Made by a program: the position numbers and the translations under genes. From positions 1-28,611 of the forward strand of contig JBATQE010000008.1 in NCBI GenBank assembly GCA_049291875.1: 28,611 nucleotides of DNA, given 5' to 3'. The notes beneath the pieces were generated by a model. The model was not told the origin of the DNA. It ran no database searches and was given only the letters and a program-made list of their open reading frames with translations. Positions 1 to 7,901 of this stretch are shown piece after piece; the first letter of the stretch is position 1; every line of letters starts with the position of its first letter. The stretch is from CTSOIL-112 sp049291875 (GTDB taxonomy: Bacteria > Pseudomonadota > Gammaproteobacteria > Burkholderiales > Burkholderiaceae).

Positions 1-137
1 AACAAAGTTCTGGGTGTTTTTTGCCAGAACCCGAAGGGCTGGCGATGGGCGCGTGATTAACTTTGTTGTGACGCTTGTCTAGGGAATGACCATAGACTGC
101 GCGCCACGCCTCGTTACTCATCACGCCCATCGCCAGC
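1..137. repeat. Two interleaved inverted-repeat pairs at the window edge
   Basis: AACAAAGTT (1-9) is the reverse complement of AACTTTGTT (58-66). The block around 38-55 (GCTGGCGATGGGCG then CGTGA) is matched in inverted orientation by TCACGCCCATCGCCAGC at 121-137, apart from two extra bases in the first arm. Because the pairs overlap, they cannot all form simple nested hairpins. This could be the end of a mobile or repetitive element, a structured RNA, or the edge of an upstream gene. The window boundary prevents a decision. Confidence 0.4.
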
Positions 138-278
138 GCAGACGGTAGGAGTTATTCCGTACTTCCTTAAAGCTTTTTTGTCAACCATTCAGACGCTGAT
201 GACTTTATCAGAGCACTTGTATCTATGGGAGGATGCGTGGGAGAAATGTGGTGACAGATAGGCGATTTGCACACATGG

Positions 279-333
279 CGATATTTTTCTTTATAAAAAC
301 AACAAAACTGTTTGATTTATAAGAAAAATATCG
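279..333. repeat. 13-bp perfect inverted repeat upstream of the endopeptidase gene
   Basis: CGATATTTTTCTT at 279-291 is perfectly inverted at 321-333 (AAGAAAAATATCG). Pairing can continue inward through TATAAA/TTTATA if one base bulges out. The spacer is 29 bases. The right arm overlaps the spacer of the promoter candidate at 312-339, so a regulator-binding role is possible; an RNA hairpin with an A/T-rich stem is the alternative. There is no T-run on either side that would make a strong terminator. Confidence 0.45.
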
Positions 334-339
334 TAAAAT
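312..339 (+). promoter_or_regulatory. Sigma-70-like promoter candidate for the endopeptidase gene
   Basis: TTGATT (312-317) and TAAAAT (334-339) are separated by 16 bases. This is the best promoter-like pair I see upstream of the gene starting at 455. The leader would be about 110 bases. Seen by eye only. Confidence 0.4.
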
Positions 340-454
340 CCTACCAACTATTTTCGTCGTTCAAGAGGATGGCATGATCTGAATTCTGAGAAAATGTGCC
401 GATCTCTGGGAGGGGATTCCATCTTGAATGACATTTGCTAATAAGAGGTATCGT

Positions 455-1762
455 ATGAAAAAATTTGCCCAACTCGGCTTGGTCTCCGTTTTATCCATGG
501 CTTTCGCTTTGCCCGTAGCAGCAAAAACTACGGCTAAAACTGCACCAATCGCTGCAAAAACACCTGTCAAATCAACGGCTAAAGTGGCTCCGGCACCTGC
601 CAAAGCAGCGTCGAAAACAGCAGCCAAGGCGGATAAAAACGTCAAGCAAGTGACGCCGGTGAGCGCCAAATCAAGCAAAACCGCTCAAGCCGCCGTTGCC
701 CAAACCGTTACCAAAGCGCCGGTAAAAGCCACGGCAAAAGCTGCTGCCGCAAAAACCGTTACGCCGGCGAAAGCGCCGGTTCAAGTCGCTCAATCCAAAG
801 CGACAAACACGAAATCCACACGCAATGTGGTGAAAGTCTCTTACAAACCGTCTACCAAAGTGGTTGCTGACCCGCAACCTCAGGTCAAAGTAGCGCCGCC
901 TGCACCGCGTGTTTACCGTCCATCCGGTTCGGTTGCGCGCCAATACGGCTTGAACCAAGCGTTTGATCCGGTCGGTTTGCGCTCCAGTGTGGCTTTGGTT
1001 GTGGATCAAAACAATTGGACGACCTTGTACGAAAAAAATGCCTCGACGCCTTTGCCGATCGCATCCATCACCAAATTGATGACCGCCATGGTCGTGCTCG
1101 ATGCGCGTCAAGATTTGAACGAATACATCACGATTACCGACGAAGACGCGGCGCATTACCGCTCTTCGCGTTTGACTGCGGGTACGTCATTGCCGCGCCG
1201 AGACGTGATGTTGCTCTCGCTGATGTCTTCTGAAAACCGCGCGGCGTATGCGCTTGGTCGTACCTATCCGGGTGGTATCAGCGCATTTGTGCAAGCGATG
1301 AACGCCAAAGCCATGATGCTCGGTATGAGTTCTGCCACCTTTGTTGATCCAAGCGGCCTGTCTTCATCCAATCGCGCCAGCGCGATGGATTTGGCCAAAA
1401 TGGTCAATGCGGCAACGCAGTACAAAACCATTCGTGAGCTGTCCACCAACGACAGCGCGTATGTTTACACCGCCAATGGCCGTTACAACAAATACGTCAA
1501 CAGCAACCGTTTGATCTCGCGCAATATGGGCTGGGACATCGGTTTGCAAAAGACCGGTACCTTGAGTGCGGCGGGCAAATGTTTGGTATTGCAAACGCGC
1601 ATCAATGGCACACCAAAAATCATGGTGTTTTTGGACTCCAGCTCCGCTGATTCACGCGTGGCCGACGCGGTCAAACTCAAAGGCTGGGTTGAGTCGGGTA
1701 ATTACACCAACAGCGCGGCGGTACAGCAACCATTCGGCGGATTCAGCAACAGTGGCAGCTAA
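455..1762 (+). CDS. pbpG: D-alanyl-D-alanine endopeptidase (PBP7 type, peptidase family S11)
   Basis: A 435-residue periplasmic serine peptidase that would cut D-Ala-meso-DAP cross-links in peptidoglycan. The start at 455 was chosen because GAGGT lies just upstream and the protein then begins MKKFAQLGL with a typical signal peptide ending near PVAAK. All three penicillin-binding motifs are present: SITK (about 204-207), SEN (about 259-261) and KTG (about 366-368). Residues 25-130 form an unusual Lys/Ala/Thr/Pro-rich low-complexity stretch before the catalytic domain, making the protein longer than the roughly 310 residues of E. coli PbpG. A D,D-carboxypeptidase of the same family is the main alternative; the spacing and the absence of an obvious C-terminal PBP5 domain favour PbpG. 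A bidirectional hairpin terminator follows. Confidence 0.9.
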   Translation: MKKFAQLGLVSVLSMAFALPVAAKTTAKTAPIAAKTPVKSTAKVAPAPAKAASKTAAKADKNVKQVTPVSAKSSKTAQAAVAQTVTKAPVKATAKAAAAKTVTPAKAPVQVAQSKATNTKSTRNVVKVSYKPSTKVVADPQPQVKVAPPAPRVYRPSGSVARQYGLNQAFDPVGLRSSVALVVDQNNWTTLYEKNASTPLPIASITKLMTAMVVLDARQDLNEYITITDEDAAHYRSSRLTAGTSLPRRDVMLLSLMSSENRAAYALGRTYPGGISAFVQAMNAKAMMLGMSSATFVDPSGLSSSNRASAMDLAKMVNAATQYKTIRELSTNDSAYVYTANGRYNKYVNSNRLISRNMGWDIGLQKTGTLSAAGKCLVLQTRINGTPKIMVFLDSSSADSRVADAVKLKGWVESGNYTNSAAVQQPFGGFSNSGS

Positions 1763-1778
1763 TCGCATCCCAATCAGC

Positions 1779-1808
1779 CAAAAAGCCTTCGCATGCGAAG
1801 GCTTTTTT
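1779..1808. terminator. Rho-independent terminator after the endopeptidase gene
   Basis: AAAAGCCTTCGC pairs with GCGAAGGCTTTT around a minimal ATGC centre (CGCATGCG), followed by a T-run on the + strand and preceded by A's. It begins 17 bases after the stop at 1762. It lies only about 24 bases before the hrpA start, leaving no space for a hrpA promoter between them. Confidence 0.85.
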
Positions 1809-1831
1809 GTCGAAAAGCATAGAACAGCAGT

Positions 1832-4800
1832 ATGACCCAACACACATCCGGCAAAAAACCATTGTCTTTGCCATCTGCGACATCCAGTCAGTCCAAGCAA
1901 TCCGCGCACAAGGCAAAGGAGGCGCAAGACACACGGCAATCGCGCGCGCAAGAGCGGCATACTCAAACCCGTCGTGCAGCGCCATCGTCATTGCCTTCTT
2001 CTAAGGGCATGCCTGAGAAAACAGCTCAAAAAGCGCGTACCCAACAACGTTCAGCCGATGCACGCCGTTTGTCCGCGTCTGAATCAGCGCAGATAAAAGC
2101 ACCAAGACGGATTCAACCCACGCCGGAGCAAATCCAAGCGCTTCATCGCACAATTGATTTTCCTGAGAATTTACCCGTTTCGCAGGAGCGCGAACGCATT
2201 TGCGCTTTGATCGAGAAGCATCAAGTGGTGATTGTTTGTGGTGAAACCGGCTCGGGCAAAACCACGCAGTTGCCGAAAATGTGTTTGAGTTTGGGGCGCG
2301 GTTTGGGCGCGGGTGGTACGGGTTTGATCGGTCATACGCAACCACGCCGTTTGGCCGCGACCAGCACCGCCAAGCGCATCGCTGAGGAGCTCAATTCAGA
2401 CTTGGGCGAAGTGGTCGGCTACAAAATTCGTTTCGCTGATCGTTTGCACGAGGGGGCGTCGGTCAAGCTCATGACCGATGGGATTTTGCTGGCGGAGACG
2501 CAGACTGATCGACTGCTGCGCCAGTACGATACGATCATCATTGACGAAGCGCACGAGCGCAGTTTGAACATTGACTTTCTGCTCGGCTATTTGCGTGAGA
2601 TTTTGCCCAAACGTCCCGATCTCAAGCTTATTATCACCTCGGCGACGATTGATGCGGAACGTTTTGCCGAGCATTTCGCGCACAACGGCAAGCCCGCGCC
2701 GATCATCAATGTCAGCGGACGCACCTATCCGGTTGAGATTCGTTATCGGCCAATTCAGGCGGATGAGAGCCAGCGTGAGCGCGATTTGTACGAGGGCATT
2801 GTTGATGCGGTGGACGAATTGGCTCGGGTTGGCGAGGGCGATATTTTGGTGTTTTTGCCCGGCGAACGCGAGATTCGCGAGGCGGCGGAGGCTTTGCGCA
2901 AACACCATCCGGCGCATACCGAGATTTTGCCACTGTTTGCGCGGCTGTCGCCTGCTGAGCAGGAGCGGATTTTTAAACGCTCGAATGCACGGCGCATCGT
3001 TTTGGCAACGAATGTGGCTGAAACCTCTTTGACCGTGCCCGGTATTCGCTATGTGGTGGACACGGGGCTGGCGCGGGTCAAACGCTACTCATATCGTCAA
3101 AAAGTTGAGCAGTTGCAGGTTGAGCCGATCGCCAAGGCGGCGGCCAATCAGCGCGCGGGGCGCTGCGGTCGTGTGGCGGCGGGCGTGTGTATTCGTTTAT
3201 ACGATGAGGCGGATTTTCAAAGTCGTCCCGATTTTACCGATCCTGAGATTTTGCGCTCGTCCTTGGCAAATGTCATTTTGCGCATGAAATCGCTCGGCTT
3301 GACGCAGATTGAGGCGTTTCCTTTTGTGCAGGCGCCGCCGAATCGCGCCATTGGCGACGGCTATCATTTGTTACAGGAATTGGGCGCGCTCAACGATAAA
3401 AATGAGCTGAGTGGCATTGGCCGCGCTTTGGCCAAATTGCCGATTGACCCGCGTGTGGGGCGAATGATTTTGGCGGCACGTGAATTCAATGCACTCAAAG
3501 AAACGCTGATCATCGCGGCGGCCTTGTCGGTACAGGATGTGCGCGATCGCCCGCAAGAGGCGCGTCAGCAGGCGGATGCGGCGCATGTGAAGTTCACTGA
3601 TCCGCAGTCGGAATTTTTGAGTTACCTGAAAATTTGGCAGTGGTTTGAGGATGCGGTGGCGCACAAAAAATCCAATCGCCAGTTACAGGAGCTGTGTCGC
3701 GCGAATTTTCTCAATCATTTACGTTTACGCGAATGGCGTGACGTCCACAGCCAACTGCGTACCTTGGTGAAAGAGCAGGGGTGGCACGAGAATGAGACCG
3801 AGCCGACGTATGAGCAATTGCACTGCGCGCTGCTCACGGGTTTACTTGGCAATGTGGGCTTTAAAAATGAACCGAAGCCCAATCCGAATGCAACCGCACA
3901 GCAGCAGGCATCGCAGGTGAAAATGGGGCAGCGGGCGCAATACTATCTCGGCGCGCGCGGCATACAGTTCTACCTCTGGCCGGGCAGCAGCGTGAGCAAG
4001 AAAAATGCGCAGTGGGTTGTGGCGGCGGAGTTGGTCGAAACCTCGCGGCTGTTTGCGCGCACGATTGCGAAAATCGAGCCGAAATGGTTGGAGCGCATCG
4101 CGCCGCATTTACTCAGCAAATCGTATTCCGAACCGCGCTGGCGCAAAAAATCCGGTCAAGTGCAGGCCGATGAGCGCGCGACCTTGTACGGCCTCGTGGT
4201 GTACAGCGGGCGTGCAGTCAGCTACGCGCGTATCAACCCAACCGAGGCGCGTGAGATTTTCATCCGCGACGGCGTGGCGCAGCATGAGTTGGAAGGGCGT
4301 TTCCCCTTCATCACGCACAATACGCAATTGATCGCGCAGATCGAAAAACTTGAACACAAATCGCGGCGGCAGGACGTATTGGTCGATGATGAGTTGATCG
4401 TTGCGTTTTACGATGCAGTGATTCCGAAGGAGATTTGCGACACCCGCACCTTGCAAAAATGGCATGACGAGATCATCAAAACCGAGCCGAAACGTCTGTA
4501 TCTGACGCGTGATGAACTGATGCGGCATGAGGCGGCGGGCGTGACCACCGATGTGTTCCCGAAAAGCATGAATGTCGGTGGCGTGGATTGTGCGCTGACC
4601 TACCATTTTGAGCCGGGTTCGCACCGCGACGGTGTGACGCTGGCGGTGCCGATGACGGTGTTGAATTTTGTCTCGCCGACGCAGAGCGAATGGCTGGTCG
4701 CGGGCATGATTAAGGAAAAAGTACAGGCTTTGCTCAAATCCTTGCCCCAAAAAATTCGTCGTCATTGCGTGCCGTTGCCTGATTTCACGCAAAACTTCGT

Positions 4801-6019
4801 GGATTGGGCAAATGCTCAGGGCAAAACAGGGCAAGTGCCTTTGCTGGATGCCTTGATCGAATACGTGCGTCTGCAAACCATGCAGCAGCTCAAAACCAGT
4901 GATTTCAAATTGGAAACACTCTCGCCGCATTCCTTCATGAATTTCAAACTGCTGGACGAATACGGTCGGCAGGTCGAGATGAGCCGCAATTTGGCTTTGC
5001 TGCGGCAGCATTTTGGCACGCAGGCGCGCGCGAGTTTTCAAAATGTCGCGGGGCAGGCGGTGGCACAGTCGACGACAGCGACATCTGTGGCCAACAGTGC
5101 GGCATCCAGTCCGGAGTCCGCTGCCGATGGTGCGCGCGCGATTGTGACGTGGGATTTCGAGCCTTTGCCAGAATTGATGAGTTTGCAAAAAGGCAAACAG
5201 ACTTTGTTTGGTTATCCGGCTTTGCAGGATATGGGCGAGTATTGCGAATTGACCGTGTGGGACGACGAATTGCAGGCGCGTGCGGTGCATACGCGTGGGC
5301 TGCTGCGCTTGGCGCGGATTGCGCTCAAGGATAATTTGAAACATCTGGAGCGCAATATTCCCGACACGACGCAACTCGGGATGCTGTTCGTTGGCTTGAC
5401 CGGCGGCACGCTGGAGCAGGTTAAGGCGGATATTTTAACGGTGAGTTTACGCCGCGCTTGTCAATTGGATGATGCGCAACACGAGCCAAGCGATGCGGCA
5501 AGCTTTAATCAAATGATTGAGCAGGCGAAAACCCGTTTGGGCTTGATCGTGCAGGAGGTCGCGCGCGTGGTGATGAGTGTGCTGAGCGAGTGGCAAAACG
5601 CGCAGAAAAAATGGGCGGGGATCAAGACACATGCCGCGCAGTATAAAGACATCGGCGAACAGATCGCACGCCTGACGCAAAAAGGCTTTATCGAGCATAC
5701 GCCGTATGCGCAACTGGTGCATTATCCCCGCTATTTCAAAGCGATTGCGCTGCGCTGCGACAAGCTCAAAGGCGGTTTGGAGCGCGATAGTCAACTCATG
5801 CGCGATATGGCGCCGCTGGTGCAGAATTGGCAACGCGAGTTTGGCGCGCAGATCAGTCAAAGTGGTGCGAACCATGAAGCTGCGCTGGATCAGCGTTTGC
5901 TCGAATTTCGTTGGTTATTGGAGGAATTGCGCATCGGTCTGTTTGCGCAAGAGTTGCGTACGCCGATGCCGGTGTCGATCAAACGTTTATATAAAGTGTG
6001 GGAGAGTATCGCACGATAA
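1832..6019 (+). CDS. hrpA: ATP-dependent RNA helicase HrpA (DEAH box)
   Basis: A 1395-residue cytoplasmic DEAH-box helicase, near the length of E. coli HrpA (about 1300). Visible motifs are Walker A GETGSGKTT (137-145), DEAH (238-241), SAT (270-272) and QRAGRCGR (440-447). Winged-helix/HA2, OB-fold and the long C-terminal region typical of HrpA follow. In E. coli HrpA acts on mRNA and on stalled ribosomes. The first 90 residues are rich in Gln, Lys, Arg and Ser and look disordered; a second Ala/Ser-rich linker lies near residues 1070-1100. The ATG at 1832 has a poor ribosome-binding site. An ATG at 2009 (residue 60, preceded by AAGG) is a plausible alternative start. The gene sits directly behind a strong terminator. 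Confidence 0.95.
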   Translation: MTQHTSGKKPLSLPSATSSQSKQSAHKAKEAQDTRQSRAQERHTQTRRAAPSSLPSSKGMPEKTAQKARTQQRSADARRLSASESAQIKAPRRIQPTPEQIQALHRTIDFPENLPVSQERERICALIEKHQVVIVCGETGSGKTTQLPKMCLSLGRGLGAGGTGLIGHTQPRRLAATSTAKRIAEELNSDLGEVVGYKIRFADRLHEGASVKLMTDGILLAETQTDRLLRQYDTIIIDEAHERSLNIDFLLGYLREILPKRPDLKLIITSATIDAERFAEHFAHNGKPAPIINVSGRTYPVEIRYRPIQADESQRERDLYEGIVDAVDELARVGEGDILVFLPGEREIREAAEALRKHHPAHTEILPLFARLSPAEQERIFKRSNARRIVLATNVAETSLTVPGIRYVVDTGLARVKRYSYRQKVEQLQVEPIAKAAANQRAGRCGRVAAGVCIRLYDEADFQSRPDFTDPEILRSSLANVILRMKSLGLTQIEAFPFVQAPPNRAIGDGYHLLQELGALNDKNELSGIGRALAKLPIDPRVGRMILAAREFNALKETLIIAAALSVQDVRDRPQEARQQADAAHVKFTDPQSEFLSYLKIWQWFEDAVAHKKSNRQLQELCRANFLNHLRLREWRDVHSQLRTLVKEQGWHENETEPTYEQLHCALLTGLLGNVGFKNEPKPNPNATAQQQASQVKMGQRAQYYLGARGIQFYLWPGSSVSKKNAQWVVAAELVETSRLFARTIAKIEPKWLERIAPHLLSKSYSEPRWRKKSGQVQADERATLYGLVVYSGRAVSYARINPTEAREIFIRDGVAQHELEGRFPFITHNTQLIAQIEKLEHKSRRQDVLVDDELIVAFYDAVIPKEICDTRTLQKWHDEIIKTEPKRLYLTRDELMRHEAAGVTTDVFPKSMNVGGVDCALTYHFEPGSHRDGVTLAVPMTVLNFVSPTQSEWLVAGMIKEKVQALLKSLPQKIRRHCVPLPDFTQNFVDWANAQGKTGQVPLLDALIEYVRLQTMQQLKTSDFKLETLSPHSFMNFKLLDEYGRQVEMSRNLALLRQHFGTQARASFQNVAGQAVAQSTTATSVANSAASSPESAADGARAIVTWDFEPLPELMSLQKGKQTLFGYPALQDMGEYCELTVWDDELQARAVHTRGLLRLARIALKDNLKHLERNIPDTTQLGMLFVGLTGGTLEQVKADILTVSLRRACQLDDAQHEPSDAASFNQMIEQAKTRLGLIVQEVARVVMSVLSEWQNAQKKWAGIKTHAAQYKDIGEQIARLTQKGFIEHTPYAQLVHYPRYFKAIALRCDKLKGGLERDSQLMRDMAPLVQNWQREFGAQISQSGANHEAALDQRLLEFRWLLEELRIGLFAQELRTPMPVSIKRLYKVWESIAR

Positions 6020-6165
6020 AAATCGCGTGAAAGTTCAGCAAGAACAGAGCAATTGATAGCATAATAGCGTCTGACAGTGCGTCATTTTCTATCACTGAAA
6101 GCAGTTACAATCCATTCGCAATAATCAATTCTTAACGGCAGACTTTAAAAGTATTAGAGAACACT

Positions 6166-7155
6166 ATGGGACATAATGTCAGATCCATCGCACAGGCCGC
6201 CGGCGTTTCGGTGGCTACGGTTTCTCGGGTATTGAACAACTCACCTTCGGTTTCCGAGGCGCTACGCGAGCGTGTTTTGACCGTCATCGAGCAAAAAAAT
6301 TATCTGCCCAATGCGGGCGCGCGCAGTCTCAGTACCCGCCGCCAAGAGGTAGTCGGTGTGATCTTCCCACAGGAAATGTACAGTGAATTTTTCCCCGAGC
6401 TGACCAAAGGCTTGGAAAAAGGCGCGCGTCAGTACGGATTGAATATTTTGCTGGCCGGTACGGATGGCAAGCAAAAAACGGTGCAGCAAATTGCCCGCTC
6501 GCTGTATGGCAAAGTGGATGGCTTGGTTTTTGCCGTGCCTGAGATTGAGGACAGTGTGTTGGATCGCGTGACCAGCCGCGTACCCAATGTCTGGGTCAAC
6601 CATGTCAAGGAGGACGGCTCGGGTGTTGCGATCGTCACGGACAATATTCAGGCCACGCGCGTGATGATCGATCATTTGTATGAACAAGGTGCACGCAAAA
6701 TCGCGTTCATCAATGGCCCGCTGGATCACTATGAAGCGCGTGAACGTCAGCGTGGTGTGATTGAGGCTTTGAAAGATCATGGTTTGGAGCCGGCCATGTT
6801 GCTGCCCGGGGATTTCACCGAGCAGGGCGGCTATTTGGCGGGGCAGGAATTATTAAAAAGCGGTTGCAAAGTCGATGCGATTTTCGCTGCGAATGATGTG
6901 ACCGCGATCGGTTGTATGTACGCCATGAATCAGGCGGGGTTGTATGCGCCGAAAGACTTTTTGCTGGCAGGGTTTGACTGCATTCCCTTGTCCGGCTATA
7001 TCACGCCACGCCTGACCTCGATGCGGGTCAATGTGCGTCAGATGGGCGAGCGCGCGATTCATTTGCTGATGCAAAAAATTTCGGGTGAATTGCAGGGCGA
7101 TGTCTGTGAATCGCGTCATCCCGAATTGGTGGTGCGCGAATCCACGCAAAAATAA
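6166..7155 (+). CDS. LacI/GalR-family transcriptional regulator of the sugar locus
   Basis: A 329-residue DNA-binding repressor. Residues 4-55 are a LacI-type helix-turn-helix and hinge (VSVATVSRVLNN, then a stretch ending ARSLSTRR). The remainder is the periplasmic-binding-protein-like effector domain (GVIFP, INGPLDHYEARERQRG, FAANDVTAIGC, AGFDCIPLS). It is the only regulator in the alpha-glucoside locus, so by context it should sense the sugar or a derivative and control the neighbouring phosphorylase, porin and ABC genes. CG-centred palindromic operator candidates occur upstream of those genes. It replaces the MalT activator used by enteric bacteria. It could also be an activator, since one site lies upstream of a putative -35 box. 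Confidence 0.92.
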   Translation: MGHNVRSIAQAAGVSVATVSRVLNNSPSVSEALRERVLTVIEQKNYLPNAGARSLSTRRQEVVGVIFPQEMYSEFFPELTKGLEKGARQYGLNILLAGTDGKQKTVQQIARSLYGKVDGLVFAVPEIEDSVLDRVTSRVPNVWVNHVKEDGSGVAIVTDNIQATRVMIDHLYEQGARKIAFINGPLDHYEARERQRGVIEALKDHGLEPAMLLPGDFTEQGGYLAGQELLKSGCKVDAIFAANDVTAIGCMYAMNQAGLYAPKDFLLAGFDCIPLSGYITPRLTSMRVNVRQMGERAIHLLMQKISGELQGDVCESRHPELVVRESTQK

Positions 7156-7171
7156 TGTTTGAATGCAGAAG

Positions 7172-7201
7172 AAAAAGCCAGCGCGTATGTGCTGGCTTTT
7201 T
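7172..7201. terminator. Bidirectional terminator between regulator and phosphoglucomutase genes
   Basis: AAAAAGCCAGC (7172-7182) pairs perfectly with GCTGGCTTTTT (7191-7201) around an 8-base loop. It lies between two convergent genes and has a T-run on either strand, so it can end both transcripts. Confidence 0.88.
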
Positions 7202-7222
7202 GCTTGAGTCCGATCAATAGGA

Positions 7223-7879
7223 TCAGCCTTGTGCCGCAGCAATGAGCTGCGCGCAGTCAAATGGGCGCAGATCGGGCAGCACGATGTCCGCTTGCTGCAA
7301 AATCGCTGCGTTACCAATGCCAACGGCAAACATCCCGGCGCGCTTAATCGCTTCGATACCGGAAATCGCATCCTCGACGCCAATACAGGCTTGCGCCGGC
7401 AGGTTCAATTGCTCGGCGGCTTTGAGGAAAATTTCCGGATCGGGCTTGCCGTTTTTGAGCAAAGCCGGATCAACGACGGTGTCGAATAAGTCGGCCACGC
7501 CGGTGCGCGCCAAAATCATCGGGCCGTTTTTACTGGCCGAGGCCAGCGCAATTTTCAGCCCAGCAGCGCGCACGGCGAGCAGCGCTTCGCGCGCGCCGGG
7601 CAACAAATCCGCTGGGGTCATGTGCGAAATCAGCTCAACGTATTCACGGTTTTTTTGCTCGGCTTCGCGCTGTTTTTGCTCCTCCGACATTTGGATATTG
7701 CCATGCGCCAACACGCGATTGAGCGAGTCCATGCGTCCCACGCCTTTGAGGGTTTCGTTAAATTCGTGGTCGATGTCAAAGCCCAAGCGGTTGGCCAGCT
7801 CGCGCCAGGCTTGGTAGTGAAATACGGCGGTGTCGGCAATGACACCGTCCAGATCGAAAATAAATGCTTGGATTTGCAT
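7223..7879 (-). CDS. pgmB: beta-Phosphoglucomutase (HAD family)
   Basis: A 218-residue cytoplasmic enzyme converting beta-glucose-1-phosphate to glucose-6-phosphate. The start at 7879 (MQIQAFIFDLDGV) was chosen over a longer frame because AAGGAT lies just upstream and the HAD motif begins at once. Seen: nucleophile and acid/base Asp in DLDGV (D9, D11), cap-domain LKGVGRMDSL, ALASASKNGP, KPDPEIF and GVEDAISGIEA. All closely resemble Lactococcus beta-PGM. It lies 22 bases downstream of the GH65 gene in the same orientation, so the two are probably one operon. Pairing with an inverting disaccharide phosphorylase is the classic context for this enzyme, because such enzymes release beta-glucose-1-phosphate. 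Confidence 0.93.
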   Translation of the reverse strand: MQIQAFIFDLDGVIADTAVFHYQAWRELANRLGFDIDHEFNETLKGVGRMDSLNRVLAHGNIQMSEEQKQREAEQKNREYVELISHMTPADLLPGAREALLAVRAAGLKIALASASKNGPMILARTGVADLFDTVVDPALLKNGKPDPEIFLKAAEQLNLPAQACIGVEDAISGIEAIKRAGMFAVGIGNAAILQQADIVLPDLRPFDCAQLIAAAQG

Positions 7880-7901
7880 ATCGGTATCCTTATGGGCTGT
7901 T

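Larger units (their letters stand above)
1..454. other. Intergenic region at window start
   Basis: No convincing complete gene is visible here. The first 137 bases contain two pairs of inverted repeats, described separately. A minus-strand frame is open from about 132 to the window edge and reads through both repeats, but I recognise no family in it. Bases 279-333 hold a 13-bp perfect inverted repeat, and a sigma-70-like promoter candidate at 312-339 precedes the endopeptidase gene at 455. Confidence 0.5.

Noticed and set aside
4109..5374. Long open frame on the minus strand opposite hrpA
   Set aside because: It shadows the strongly supported HrpA coding frame, is rich in His/Arg/Gln and Leu as expected of antisense translation, and has no family resemblance.
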